Part shown: in pieces, positions 21,933-32,114 of the stretch
Layout: each line of letters starts with the position of its first letter
Numbering within the stretch: position 1 is the first letter of the stretch
Source of the DNA: Teichococcus deserti
GTDB taxonomy: Bacteria > Pseudomonadota > Alphaproteobacteria > Acetobacterales > Acetobacteraceae
Assembly (NCBI RefSeq): GCF_001982615.1
Contig: NZ_MLCO01000084.1
Location: forward strand, 1 to 34,418
DNA length: 34,418 nt
Direction: 5' to 3'
Made by a program: the position numbers and the translations under genes
Notes under the pieces: generated by a model
Told to the model about the DNA's origin: nothing
What the model saw: the letters and a program-made list of their open reading frames with translations, nothing else
Databases searched by the model: none

Positions 21933-24005
21933 ATGGCGCGTTGGCGTGTGGGCGTGGATTCCGGGGGTACCTTCACCGATGTCTGCCTCTTCGACGAGGA
22001 AGACGGCCGCGTCGAAGTCTGGAAGGTGTCGTCCACCCCGGACGATCCGTCGCGGGGCATCGCCCAGGGCGTCGAGGAAGGCATGCGCCGCGTTGCGCCC
22101 GAATCCGGCGACAGGCCTGGCGCGTCCGTCGCCTATTTCGGCCATGGCACCACGGTTGCCACCAACGCGCTGATCCAGCATCGCGGCGTCCGCACCGGCC
22201 TTGTCACCACCGACGGTTTTCGCGACCTCTTGGAGATCGGACGCCAGAAACGGCCCGACCTCTACGACATGCAGGCCGACAAGCCGCCGACGCTGGTGCC
22301 GCGCGACCTGCGCCAGGAAGTGCCGGAGCGCGTGCGCTACACCGGCGAGATCGACACGCCACTGGACGAGGCGAAGATGCGCGCGGCCGCGCGCGCGCTG
22401 AAGGCCGCCGACGTCAAGGCCATCGCCGTCTCCTTCCTCTACGGCTTCATCCGCCCCGAGCATGAGAAGCGCGCGGTGGACATCCTGCGCGAGGAGCACC
22501 CCGACGCCTTCATCTGCGCCGGCCACGAGATCGCCCCCGAATTTCGCGAGTACGAGCGCCTGTCGACCGTCGTGCTGAACGCCTATCTCGGCCCCGTCAT
22601 GCGCCGCTACATCGAGCGCCTGACGCCGCGGCTGCAGGGCCTCGGCATGACGGCGACGCCGCATCTGACGCAGAGCAATGGCGGCGTCATCGGCTTCGCG
22701 GCCGCGGCCGACATGCCGGTGCGCACCGTGCTGTCCGGCCCCTCCACCGGCGTCGTCGGCGCCCAGGCGATCGGCACCCTCGCCGGCTTCGATGAGCTGA
22801 TCACCTTCGACATGGGCGGCACCTCCACCGATGTTGCGCTGCTGCAAGGCGGCCAGTGCAAGATGACCTCGGAAGCCGTGGTGCACGGCTATCCGATCAA
22901 GGCGCCGATGCTCGACATCCACACCGTCGGCGCCGGCGGCGGCTCGATCGCCTATGTCGATGCCGGCGGGCTGCTGAAGGTCGGCCCGCGCAGCTGCGGC
23001 GCCGATCCCGGCCCGGTCTGCTACGCCCGCGGCAACGAGGAGCCCGCCACCACTGACGCCAATGTCGTGCTGCAGACGCTGAACCCGGACTATCTTCTGG
23101 GCGGCCGCATGGCCGTGCGCCAGGACCTGGCGCGCGAGGCCATTGGCAGGCTGGCCGAAACACTCGGCCTCGGCGTGATGGAGACGGCGCAGGGAATCCT
23201 GTCGGTCGTGACGGCCAATATGGCCCGCGCCATCCGCGTCATCTCCATCCAGCGCGGCCATGATCCGCGCGACTACACGCTGATGGCCTTCGGTGGCGCC
23301 GGCCCGCTGCATGCCGCGCGCCTGGCCAAGGAGCTGGAGATGAAGCGCGTGCTGGTGCCGCGCAATCCCGGCATCCTCTGCGCCATGGGCCTGCTGCTGA
23401 CCGACCTGCGCGCCGACTTTGCTGCAACGAAGCTGCTGCCGGCGACGGAAGACTCGGTCACCGAGGTCGCAGACTCCTTCGCCAGCCTCACCGCCCGCGC
23501 TGAGGACTGGTTCGCCCAGGAGCATATCGAGGCCGCGGCGCGTCGCCTGACCCGCACCGCCGACATGCGCTATGCCGGGCAGAATTACGAGCTCGCCGTG
23601 CCGCTGCCCGATGGCCCAGTGACCGCGGCGACGATGCATGCGCTGACATCAGGCTTCGCCGATCTGCACCGCCAGCGCTACGGCTTCGTCGCCGACGGCG
23701 AGCCCGTGCAGCTGGTCACCCTGCGCCTCGAGGCCACCGGCCTGGTGCGCAAGGCGGAGCTGAAATCCTATCCCGATGCCGGCCCCGACGCGAACGGCGC
23801 CGTCATCGGCCAGCGCCAGGTCTGGTTCCCGGAGGCCGGCGACTTCGTGGCCACCCCCATCTACAGCCGCGACGCGCTGCTGCCCGGCAACCGCTTCGCC
23901 GGCCCCGCCATCGTCGAGCAGATGGACACCACCACCGTGGTGCCGCCCGGCATGAAGGCGCGCGTCGACGCCTATCTCAACCTGATCCTGGAGGTGACGG
24001 CATGA
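21933..24005 (+). CDS. hyuA: Hydantoinase/oxoprolinase family protein, A subunit
   Basis: A 690-residue subunit of the ATP-dependent hydantoinase/5-oxoprolinase family. The enzyme phosphorylates and opens a cyclic amide (5-oxoproline, N-methylhydantoin, hydantoin). The actin-like ATPase marks are RVGVDSGGTFTDVCLF (residues 5-20) with the phosphate loop DSGGTFTD, TTVATNALIQHRG, and the second phosphate motif ITFDMGGTSTDVALL near residue 290. GAGGGSIAYVDAGG and GPRSCGADPGPVCYARG follow; length is normal for a stand-alone A subunit. The ATG follows AGGGGAGCGGAG. It overlaps hyuB by ATGA. The ring substrate cannot be told from acetone carboxylase-like relatives with certainty, but the B-subunit pairing favours a cyclic amide. 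Confidence 0.93.
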   Translation: MARWRVGVDSGGTFTDVCLFDEEDGRVEVWKVSSTPDDPSRGIAQGVEEGMRRVAPESGDRPGASVAYFGHGTTVATNALIQHRGVRTGLVTTDGFRDLLEIGRQKRPDLYDMQADKPPTLVPRDLRQEVPERVRYTGEIDTPLDEAKMRAAARALKAADVKAIAVSFLYGFIRPEHEKRAVDILREEHPDAFICAGHEIAPEFREYERLSTVVLNAYLGPVMRRYIERLTPRLQGLGMTATPHLTQSNGGVIGFAAAADMPVRTVLSGPSTGVVGAQAIGTLAGFDELITFDMGGTSTDVALLQGGQCKMTSEAVVHGYPIKAPMLDIHTVGAGGGSIAYVDAGGLLKVGPRSCGADPGPVCYARGNEEPATTDANVVLQTLNPDYLLGGRMAVRQDLAREAIGRLAETLGLGVMETAQGILSVVTANMARAIRVISIQRGHDPRDYTLMAFGGAGPLHAARLAKELEMKRVLVPRNPGILCAMGLLLTDLRADFAATKLLPATEDSVTEVADSFASLTARAEDWFAQEHIEAAARRLTRTADMRYAGQNYELAVPLPDGPVTAATMHALTSGFADLHRQRYGFVADGEPVQLVTLRLEATGLVRKAELKSYPDAGPDANGAVIGQRQVWFPEAGDFVATPIYSRDALLPGNRFAGPAIVEQMDTTTVVPPGMKARVDAYLNLILEVTA

Positions 24006-25648
24006 GCTCCGCCCTGCAGCCCTCGAGCGCGCCGGTGCTGGACCCGATCACCGTCGAGGTGATCGGTGCCGCCCTCTCCTCCATCGTCGAGGAAACCGGC
24101 GAAGCGCTGATCCGCGCCTCCTACTCGACCAACATCAAGGAGCGGCGCGACTGCTCCACCGCGCTGTTCAACGCTGCCGGCCACACCCTCTGCCAGGCCG
24201 AGCACATCCCGATCCATCTCGGCAGCTTCATCGGCATCGTGCCGCATATCATGAAGCTGCACGATTTGGCCGAGATGAAGCCCGGCGACGTCTTTGTCGG
24301 CAATGACGCCTATGAAGGCGGCGGCACGCATCTGCCCGACATCGTCCTGGCCGAGCCGATCTTCGTCGACGGCGCCATTGCCGCCTGGACGGTGAACCTG
24401 GCGCATCACTCCGACTTCGCCGACCGCGGCCATGCGCATATCTACCAGGAAGGCCTGCGCATCCCGCCCGTGCGCCTCTACCGCGCAGGCCAGCTGCAGA
24501 AAGACGTGCAGGAGCTGATCCTGCTGAACTGCCAGGTCCCGCGCGAGCGCCTCTCCGACCTGCGCGCCCAGATGGCCGCCAACCGCGTCGGCGTGCAGCG
24601 CTTCCAGGCGCTCTGCGCGAAATACGGCACCACCACGGTGCTGGCCGCCGGCGAGGCGCTGCTCGACTATGCCGAACGCAAGATGCGCGCCGGCATCGCC
24701 GCCATGCCCGACGGCACCTGGCGCTTCGAGGATGTCTTCGACAACCCCGAGATCACCACCAACCTGCCGCTCGCCGTCGACGTCACCATCGCCCGCGACA
24801 GCATGACGCTGCATTTCGAATCGCCCGATCAGCTGCGCGCCGGCCTGAACATGACCTACACCGCGCTGCTGGCCACCGCCTACTACGTGGTGAAATCGGT
24901 GGTCGACCCGACCATCCTGCCCAATGCCGGCCTGGCGCGCCCGATAACCGTCACCGCACGCAGCGGCAGCGTGCTGAACTGCGCCCACCCTGCCGCCGTC
25001 AACGGCCGCGTGCAAACCTGCCAGCGCGTCTCGGACCTGATCCTCGGCGCCCTCGCGCAAGCCGTTCCCGACCGCGTCACCGCCTGCTCCAACTCGACCT
25101 GCACGGTCGCGACCTTCATCGGCCAGCGCAAGGACAACGGCGCCATCTGGGTCTATCTCGAGACCATGGGCGGCGGTGGCGGCGCCCGCGCCTCCAAGGA
25201 CGGCCTCGACGGCGTGCATGTCCACGTCACCAACACCTCCAACCTCCCCGTCGAGGCGCTGGAGCTCGAATACCCCTTGACCCTGCTGCGCTACGAGCTG
25301 GTCGCCGAATCCGGCGGTGTCGGCGAGTTTCGCGGCGGCATGGGCCTGCGCCGCGTCTATCGCGCCGACGAGGACTGCCGCGTGCGCGTCGACGTCTCCC
25401 GCCTGCGCTCGCAAAGCTGGGGCCTGCTCGGCGGCGGCCCGGGCGGCAATGGCCACGTCGAATGCGGCCCCGGCGTCACCTTCGATCGCGACAACGCGGT
25501 GCTGAAGGCGGGACAATGGTTTGCCGTCGTCTCGCCCGGCGCCGGTGGCTACGGGCCGCCGGAGAAGCGAGACCCAAAGGCGATCCAGCGGGATCTGGCG
25601 GAAGGCGTGATCGGAACCGACACCGCCACCACCATCTACAAGGCATAA
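24002..25648 (+). CDS. hyuB: Hydantoinase/oxoprolinase family protein, B subunit
   Basis: A 548-residue partner of the A subunit that hydrolyses the phosphorylated ring intermediate. Family marks are DPITVEVIGAALSSIVEETGEALIRASYSTNIKERRDCSTALF at the N terminus, QAEHIPIHLGSFIGIVPH, GDVFVGNDAYEGGGTHLPDI (putative metal-binding region), and AHHSDFADRGHA-type segments. C-terminal ETMGGGGGARASKDGLDGVHVHVTNTSNLPVEALE and GGVGEFRGGMGLRRVYR are typical. Its start overlaps the hyuA stop (ATGA), so the subunits are made in balance. A hairpin element lies directly after the stop and may reduce read-through into the ABC transporter genes. Confidence 0.94.
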   Translation: MSSALQPSSAPVLDPITVEVIGAALSSIVEETGEALIRASYSTNIKERRDCSTALFNAAGHTLCQAEHIPIHLGSFIGIVPHIMKLHDLAEMKPGDVFVGNDAYEGGGTHLPDIVLAEPIFVDGAIAAWTVNLAHHSDFADRGHAHIYQEGLRIPPVRLYRAGQLQKDVQELILLNCQVPRERLSDLRAQMAANRVGVQRFQALCAKYGTTTVLAAGEALLDYAERKMRAGIAAMPDGTWRFEDVFDNPEITTNLPLAVDVTIARDSMTLHFESPDQLRAGLNMTYTALLATAYYVVKSVVDPTILPNAGLARPITVTARSGSVLNCAHPAAVNGRVQTCQRVSDLILGALAQAVPDRVTACSNSTCTVATFIGQRKDNGAIWVYLETMGGGGGARASKDGLDGVHVHVTNTSNLPVEALELEYPLTLLRYELVAESGGVGEFRGGMGLRRVYRADEDCRVRVDVSRLRSQSWGLLGGGPGGNGHVECGPGVTFDRDNAVLKAGQWFAVVSPGAGGYGPPEKRDPKAIQRDLAEGVIGTDTATTIYKA

Positions 25649-25697
25649 GAGAAGGCTGGGGGAAGGAATTCCCCCAGACCCCCATCTTCTTTTTGAC
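25649..25697 (+). terminator. Hairpin element copy 3 (terminator after hyuB)
   Basis: A perfect 9-bp stem CTGGGGGAA/TTCCCCCAG (25656-25664 with 25669-25677) around GGAA is followed by ACCCCCATCTTCTTTTT. This is the element in reverse orientation with the best T-tract of the five, directly after the hyuB stop. It lies inside a same-strand gene block, so it may be a partial terminator. Confidence 0.75.
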
Positions 25698-25782
25698 TTA
25701 CAAGCACAAAGAACATCGGGCCACCAAGCAAGGGCTCGCGCGGTTGCAGGGCATCTTCAACGCTGGAGCAGGAGAGTTCGCG

Positions 25783-27306
25783 ATGGCCACCCTCCCCACC
25801 ACCCGCCGCGCCGTCATGGCTGGTGCCGCGCTGCTGCCCTTCCTGCGCATGCCGCAGGCCCGCGCGAAGACGCCGGGGGTGCTGACCTTCGGCCTCTCCA
25901 GCTACCCGCCCACCATCCAGCCCTGGGCCAACAGCGGCACCGCCGCCGCGACCATCAAGCTGATGATCTATCGCGGCCTCACCTCCTATAGCGCGGACGG
26001 CAAGCTGCAGCCCGAGCTCGCCGAATCCTGGACCCGCGAGACCGACACCAGCTGGGTCTTCAAGCTGCGCGACGCCAAGTTCCAGAACGGCGAGAAGGTC
26101 ACTTCCGCCGACATCAAATGGACCTTTGAGCAGATCGCCGGCGAACGCTCCACCGCCTATTTCCGCTCCGAGGTGCAAGGCTTCGAGCGCGTCGAGACGC
26201 CCGATGACCTGACGGTGCGCATCGTCACCAAGCAGCCCACCGTGACCCTGCCGGTCTGGATGGCCAGCTACCATCTGCCGATCATCTCGCGCAATTCGCC
26301 GCGCGGCCAGTTCGTCGGTGCCGGCCCCTTCGTGCTGAAGGGCCAGGAACGCGGCGTCTCCCTCGACCTCGAACCTTTCGAGGGCTACTACAAGCCCGGC
26401 TTGCCCAAGCTGCGCGGCATCCGCGTCGTGGCTTACGCTGACGAGAACCTGCGCACCGCCGCGCTGCAATCCGGCGACGTCGACCTGATCGAATACGTTC
26501 CCTGGCAGGCGATGGACGCCATCGCCGCCAATCCGGGCCTGTCGCTCGACGCGGTCGACGGCGCCTTCATGTTCCTCGTCTTCAACGGCAGCAAGCCGCC
26601 CTTCAACGACGCCCGCGTTCGCAAGGCCGTCGCTCACGCCATCAACCGCGACGACCTGGTCAAGGCCGCCTTCTTCGGCCGCGGCTCCGGCCTCGCGCAT
26701 CTGCCCATCCCGGAATCCAGCGCCTTCTACAACGCCGACTTCAAGGACGGCTGGAAATACGACCCGGCGCTGTCGAAGAAGCTGCTGGCCGATGCCGGCC
26801 ATGGCGGCGGCATCAACTGCTCGTTGCTCTCCACCGCGCAATACGGCATGCACAAGGACACCGCCGAGGTCGTGCAGCAGCACCTCGCCGCCGTCGGCAT
26901 CAACGTCACGCTGAACCTGCCGGACTGGGCGACCCGCGTCGCCGTCGGCAACCGCGGGCAATACGACATGGCGGTGATGGGCACCGCCGCCGACAGCAAC
27001 GATCCCGACGGCCTCGCCAGCTTCATCGACGGTGCCCTCTCGCCCTCCTATGTCCGCAGCTTCGGCTTGAAGACCGAGCGCATCACGCAGCTCCTCGCCG
27101 CCGGCCGCGCTGAATTCGACGAGACGAAGCGCCGCGCCATCTACCGCGAGATGGAGCAGGTCGCGATCGAGGAAGCGCCGATGGTCGGCCTCACCTGGCG
27201 CAGCCAGGGCTATGCCATGCGTAAGGCGGTCACCGGCTTCCGCAACCTGCCGGGCGCGCTGACCTTCTATTCCGGCCTGACCTTCGAGACCGCCGCGGTC
27301 GGGTGA
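25783..27306 (+). CDS. ABC transporter substrate-binding protein, family 5 (peptide type)
   Basis: A 507-residue periplasmic binding protein of the DppA/OppA family. The N terminus has a twin-arginine-like TRRAVMAGAALLPFLRMPQARA signal. The mature protein shows IYRGLTSYSADGKLQPELAESW, the family segment WVFKLRDAKFQNGEKVTSADIKWTFEQI, and FNGSKPPFNDARVRKAVAHAINRDDLVKAAFFGRG. Ligands of the family include short peptides, opines, nickel complexes and glutathione. AGGAG is 8 nt before the ATG. It opens a run of four transporter genes with 6-nt or overlapping junctions, downstream of hyuAB. A cyclic-amide, dipeptide or glutathione-like ligand would suit the context but is not shown. Confidence 0.94.
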   Translation: MATLPTTRRAVMAGAALLPFLRMPQARAKTPGVLTFGLSSYPPTIQPWANSGTAAATIKLMIYRGLTSYSADGKLQPELAESWTRETDTSWVFKLRDAKFQNGEKVTSADIKWTFEQIAGERSTAYFRSEVQGFERVETPDDLTVRIVTKQPTVTLPVWMASYHLPIISRNSPRGQFVGAGPFVLKGQERGVSLDLEPFEGYYKPGLPKLRGIRVVAYADENLRTAALQSGDVDLIEYVPWQAMDAIAANPGLSLDAVDGAFMFLVFNGSKPPFNDARVRKAVAHAINRDDLVKAAFFGRGSGLAHLPIPESSAFYNADFKDGWKYDPALSKKLLADAGHGGGINCSLLSTAQYGMHKDTAEVVQQHLAAVGINVTLNLPDWATRVAVGNRGQYDMAVMGTAADSNDPDGLASFIDGALSPSYVRSFGLKTERITQLLAAGRAEFDETKRRAIYREMEQVAIEEAPMVGLTWRSQGYAMRKAVTGFRNLPGALTFYSGLTFETAAVG

Positions 27307-27312
27307 CGGCGC

Positions 27313-28266
27313 ATGCTGGCCTTCGCCGCCCGCCGCCTCGCCGTCTCGCTCGCCCTGGTCTGGGTGGTGGCGACGCTGGTCTTCCTGGTCATCCACATGA
27401 TCCCAGGCGACCCGGCCGAGCTGCTGCTCGCCCAGGGCGGCGTCGCGCCCGATCCCGCCCTGGTCGCCGATCTGCGCGAGCGCCTTGGCCTCGACCAACC
27501 GCTCTGGACGCAATACGCGACCTATATGGGCGGGCTGCTGCAAGGCGATTTCGGCCTGTCGCTGCAGGACGAGCACGCCGTCGCCGACGAGATCGCGCTG
27601 CGCCTGCCCCGCACCCTGGAGCTCGTCGCCACGGCCGGCCTGCTGTCCGTGCTCATCGGCCTGCCGGCGGGCGTGCTCGCGGGCTTGCGCGCCGGCCAGC
27701 TGACCGACCGCATCCTCTCCGGCATCGCAGCACTCGCCTTGTCGATCCCGGTCTTCGTCATCGGCACCCTCGCCGTGCTGCTGCTGGCGCAGAAACTGCG
27801 GCTGGTCTCGGCCGGCGGCTACGTTCCCTTCGCCACCGATCCGCTGCGCCACATCGGCTTGTTGCTGATGCCGGCAGGCACCATCGCCTTTGGCTTGGCC
27901 GCCGTCGTGCTGCGCGTCACCCGCGGCGCCGTGCTGGAAGTGCTGGAGCGCGAGCATGTCCGCGCCGCCCGCGCCCGCGGCCTGCCCGCCGGCGCCATCA
28001 TCCGCCGTCACGTGCTGCGCAATTCGCTGACCCCCGTCGTCACCGTGGTCGCGCTGCATCTGGGCGCGCTGCTCGGCGGCACGGTGCTGGTGGAGTTCGT
28101 CTTCAACTGGCCCGGCCTCTCCGGCTATCTCGTCCGCTCGGTCGAGGCGCGCGACTATCCCGAGGTGATGGGCATCGTCCTCGTCGTCTCCGCGATCTTC
28201 GTGCTGCTGAACTTCCTGGTCGATATGCTCTACGCCGTCATCGACCCACGCGTGAGGCAGGGCTGA
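27313..28266 (+). CDS. ABC transporter permease (DppB-type)
   Basis: A 317-residue inner-membrane permease with six hydrophobic segments. Family marks are LAVSLALVWVVATLVFLVIHMIPGDPAELL at the N terminus, LGLDQPLWTQYATYMGGLLQGDFGLSL, and the coupling EAA-like loop VRAARARGLPAGAIIRRHVLRNSLTPVVT near residues 215-245. It ends ARDYPEVMGIVLVVSAIFVLLNFLVDMLYAVIDPRVR, the usual end of DppB proteins. It starts 6 nt after the binding-protein gene. Its TGA shares its final A with the next ATG (TGATG), so translation is coupled to the fused permease-ATPase. Confidence 0.95.
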   Translation: MLAFAARRLAVSLALVWVVATLVFLVIHMIPGDPAELLLAQGGVAPDPALVADLRERLGLDQPLWTQYATYMGGLLQGDFGLSLQDEHAVADEIALRLPRTLELVATAGLLSVLIGLPAGVLAGLRAGQLTDRILSGIAALALSIPVFVIGTLAVLLLAQKLRLVSAGGYVPFATDPLRHIGLLLMPAGTIAFGLAAVVLRVTRGAVLEVLEREHVRAARARGLPAGAIIRRHVLRNSLTPVVTVVALHLGALLGGTVLVEFVFNWPGLSGYLVRSVEARDYPEVMGIVLVVSAIFVLLNFLVDMLYAVIDPRVRQG

Positions 28267-30106
28267 TGCGCCGCTCGCTCCGCCGCCTGGTGCTGCCCGC
28301 TGGCCTGCTGGGCCTCATCCTGCTGCTGGCCCTCGCAGCCCCCCTGCTGCCGCTGGCCGATCCGGTGCGGCAGAACATCGCCGGCCGCCTGGCGCTGCCC
28401 TCCGCCAATTTCTGGCTGGGCCAGGACGAATACGGCCGCGACGTGCTGTCGCGCATCCTCTGGGGCGCGCGCGTCTCGCTCAGCGTGGCGCTTGCCGCCA
28501 CCATCATCGCCGCCGTCATTGGCACGCTGCTCGGCATCCTCGGCGGTTATTTCCGCAAGTTTGTCGAGCTGGTCACGGTCCGCCTGGCCGAGGTCGTGCT
28601 CTGCTTCCCGCCGATGCTGCTGGCGCTGCTGGTGGTCACCCTGCTCGGCCCTGGCGCCGGCACGCTGGTCGTCTCGCTCGGCATCCTCTTCGCGCCCGCC
28701 TTCGCCTGCCTCGCCTATGCCGAGACCTTGTCGGCCCGCGCGCTGGACTATGTCACGGCGCAGCAGGCGTTGGGCGCAGGTCCCGGCCGCATCCTGCTGC
28801 GCACCCTGCTGCCCAACATCGCGCCGCCGCTGATCGTGCAGTTCTCGCTGACCGTCGCCTCCGCCATGGTGCTGGAAAGCGGACTCTCCTTCCTCGGCCT
28901 CGGCGTGGTGCCGCCCTCGCCCTCCTGGGGGCTGATGATCCGCGGCGCGCGCGCCACCATGGAACAGGCGCCGCTGCTGCTCTTCTGGCCCTGCCTGGCG
29001 CTGGCGGGCACGGTGCTGGTGCTGAACCTGTTCTGCGACCGGCTGCGCGACGCGCTGGACCCGCGCGCGGGCGGCGGCGGCCCGGCCGGCTTCCTGCGCC
29101 GCGCCGCCGCTTTGCCCGGCCCCGCCCTCCGCAAGGATGCCACGCCCGGCCTGCTCCGCATCCGCGGGCTGACGCTGGAAATCACCGGCCCGCGCGGCCC
29201 CGTCGCCGTGGTGCGCGACGTCGGCTTCAGTGTCGCGCCTGGCAAAACCCTCGCGCTGGTCGGCGAAAGCGGCAGCGGCAAGACGCTGACCGGCCTGGCC
29301 GTGATGGGCCTGCTGCCCGGCGCCGTCCGCGTCGCCTCGGGCGAGATCCTCTATACCAGCCGCGACGGCGCGACGCGCGACCTGCTGCGCCTGCCGGAGG
29401 CCGAGCTGCGCGCGCTGCGCGGCCGCGACCTCTCCATGGTCTTCCAGGACCCCTCCAGCAGCCTGAACCCCTTGCTGCGCATCGGCAGCCAGGTGGCCGA
29501 GGCCCTGCCCCGCGCCCCCGGCCGCATGGCGCGCGTGGTCGAGCTGTTCCGCCAGGTCGGCCTGCCCGACCCCGAGGGCCGCGCCCGCGCCTGGCCACAT
29601 GCCCTGTCCGGCGGCCAGCGCCAGCGCGTGATGATCGCCGCCGCCATCGCCAACCATCCGCGGCTGCTGCTGGCCGACGAGCCCACCACCGCCCTCGACG
29701 TCACCGTGCAGGCGCAGATCCTCGAGCTGCTGGCAGGGTTGAAGCGCAGCGAGCAGGGCATGGGCATGGTCTTCGTCACCCACAACCTGGCCGTCGTCGC
29801 GCAGATCGCTGACCGCGTCGCGGTGATGTATGCCGGCGAGGTGGTGGAAGAAGGCCCCGTCGCCGAGGTCTTCACCGCCCCCCGCCACCCCTATACCGCC
29901 GCGCTGATCGCCGCGACCCCGGAGGGCGAGGCCGAGCGCCTCTCTGCCATACCAGGGGCGGTGCCGCAGGCCTGGGCCATGCCAGCCGGCTGCCGCTTCG
30001 CCCCCCGCTGCAGCGAGGCCCGCCCCGCCTGCGCCCAGACCGCGCCGCCGCTGCAGTCGATCGGCCCTGGCCGCGCCACGCGCTGCCTGCGCTGGAAGGA
30101 GCTGGC

Positions 30107-30110
<4 letters not shown>
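28266..30110 (+). CDS. Fused ABC permease (DppC-type) and ATP-binding protein (DppD-type)
   Basis: One uninterrupted 614-residue frame joins two normally separate subunits. Residues 1-266 are a DppC-type permease (LGQDEYGRDVLSRILWGAR, the EAA-like ALDYVTAQQALGAGPGRILLRTLLPNI, SGLSFLGLGVVPPSPSWGLMI, ending DRLRDALDPR). A Gly/Pro/Ala linker of about 30 residues follows. Residues 296-614 are a complete ATPase: Walker A GESGSGKT (333-340), Q-loop Q394, signature LSGGQRQR (447-454), Walker B LLLADEP (467-473), switch H506, and the C-terminal oligopeptide-transporter region with CRFAPRC. Such fusions are known in peptide/nickel transporters. It overlaps the next ATPase gene by four bases (ATGA). 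Confidence 0.94.
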
Positions 30111-31105
<995 letters not shown>

Positions 31106-31124
31106 CCCAAGGATCCCTGGTCCC

Positions 31125-31820
31125 ATGCTGAACCCCGAAGGCCGCGTCGTCATGCTCTCCGGCGCCAGCCGCGGCATCGGCCGCGCCGTGCTGGAGCGCC
31201 TGCTGGCCGCCGGCTGCACCATCAGTGCCGGCGTGCGCGACCCTGCCCGCCTGCCGCAGCACCCCAACCTGACCCATACCCGCTACGACGCGGAAAAGAC
31301 CGGCAGTGCCGAGGCCTGGGTCGAGGCCACGATGCAGAAGCACGGCCGCATCGACGCGCTGGTCAATGCCGCCGGCATCAATCCGCGCGGCACGCTGCTC
31401 GATGCGGACGAGACCGTCTTCGACACCAGCTGGACGGTCAATGCCAAGGGGCCGATGCGCGCCATCCGCGCCGCCTGGCCGCATCTGGTCGCCTCCGGCA
31501 CCGGGCGCGTGGTCAACATCGCCTCGCTCTCCGGCAAGCGCGTCAAGAACGACAACCTTGCCTACGCCATGAGCAAGTTCGCTGTCATGGCTTTGACGCA
31601 GGAGGTGCGCCGCGCCGGCTGGGACAGCGGCATCCGCGCCACCGCCCTCTGCCCCGGCTTCGTCGACACCGACATGACCGCGCATGTCACCAAGACGCCG
31701 CGCAGCGCCATGTCGCGCCCCGACGACGTCGCTGCTTTGGTCGAGACCGTGCTGCACCTGTCCAACAACGCCACCGTCGCCGAGCTGCTGGTCAGCTGCC
31801 GGCACGAGGAGCTGGTGTGA
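31125..31820 (+). CDS. SDR family NAD(P)-dependent oxidoreductase
   Basis: A 231-residue classical short-chain dehydrogenase/reductase. The dinucleotide motif is SGASRGIG (12-19), NAAG is at 81-84, the catalytic Ser is S134 (NIAS), and the Tyr-Lys pair is Y147/K151 in YAMSK. PGFVDTDM follows as usual. The first Gly of TGxxxGIG is preceded by Ser rather than Thr, a common change. It is the last gene of the hyuAB-transporter run, 19 nt after the ATPase gene, so it may reduce or oxidise a hydroxyl or keto group in the same compound. Substrate unknown. Confidence 0.93.
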   Translation: MLNPEGRVVMLSGASRGIGRAVLERLLAAGCTISAGVRDPARLPQHPNLTHTRYDAEKTGSAEAWVEATMQKHGRIDALVNAAGINPRGTLLDADETVFDTSWTVNAKGPMRAIRAAWPHLVASGTGRVVNIASLSGKRVKNDNLAYAMSKFAVMALTQEVRRAGWDSGIRATALCPGFVDTDMTAHVTKTPRSAMSRPDDVAALVETVLHLSNNATVAELLVSCRHEELV

Positions 31821-32114
31821 GGCTGCACCCGTCGGCGGCCAGGTCCGTCTGCGGCGGATCCCGCGCGGCGCCGTCGTCGTGGGTGGCGGCCCTGGCGGGA
31901 GCGGCGCCAATCCGGAAGACGGCCGCCCCCTGGTGCCTGCGCTGGCCGGCTTGCAGCTGATCCGCGGCTGGAGCGGCAGCGACGGCCCAATGCCCGACCG
32001 CCTCCCGCGGATCGGGCCGGGCCGTTCCCGGCCTGTTCCACGCCCTCGTATTCTCTGGCGTATTCTCTGGCTGTGGCCTGCCCCGCCGACACTGTCCTGA
32101 TGGAGCCTGCGACC
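31821..32114. other. 294-nt gap between SDR and FGase-like genes
   Basis: I see no convincing gene. The first 225 nt are GC-rich with no family-like translation in any frame and no strong hairpin. The last part is less GC-rich and holds a 12-bp tandem duplication that includes two TATTCT boxes, so a promoter for the FGase-like gene may lie there. Confidence 0.4.
32047..32070 (+). repeat. 12-bp tandem duplication CGTATTCTCTGG
   Basis: Two perfect head-to-tail copies (32047-32058 and 32059-32070), 45 nt before the FGase-like start. Each copy carries TATTCT, close to a -10 box. It could be a duplicated promoter element, a pair of regulator half-sites about one helical turn apart, or a slippage product. 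Confidence 0.6.

Noticed and set aside
25636-28059. Long minus-strand frame of 807 codons opposite the binding-protein and permease genes
   Set aside because: It is the antisense of two clearly recognisable genes with intact family motifs. Long antisense frames are expected in very GC-rich DNA, and its translation is low-complexity (Gly/Ala/Gln/Asp/Arg).
27303-28265. Extension of the fused permease-ATPase frame to 935 residues
   Set aside because: This part is the DppB gene read in another frame: it is Arg/Pro-rich and has no membrane pattern. The true start shares a base with the DppB stop.
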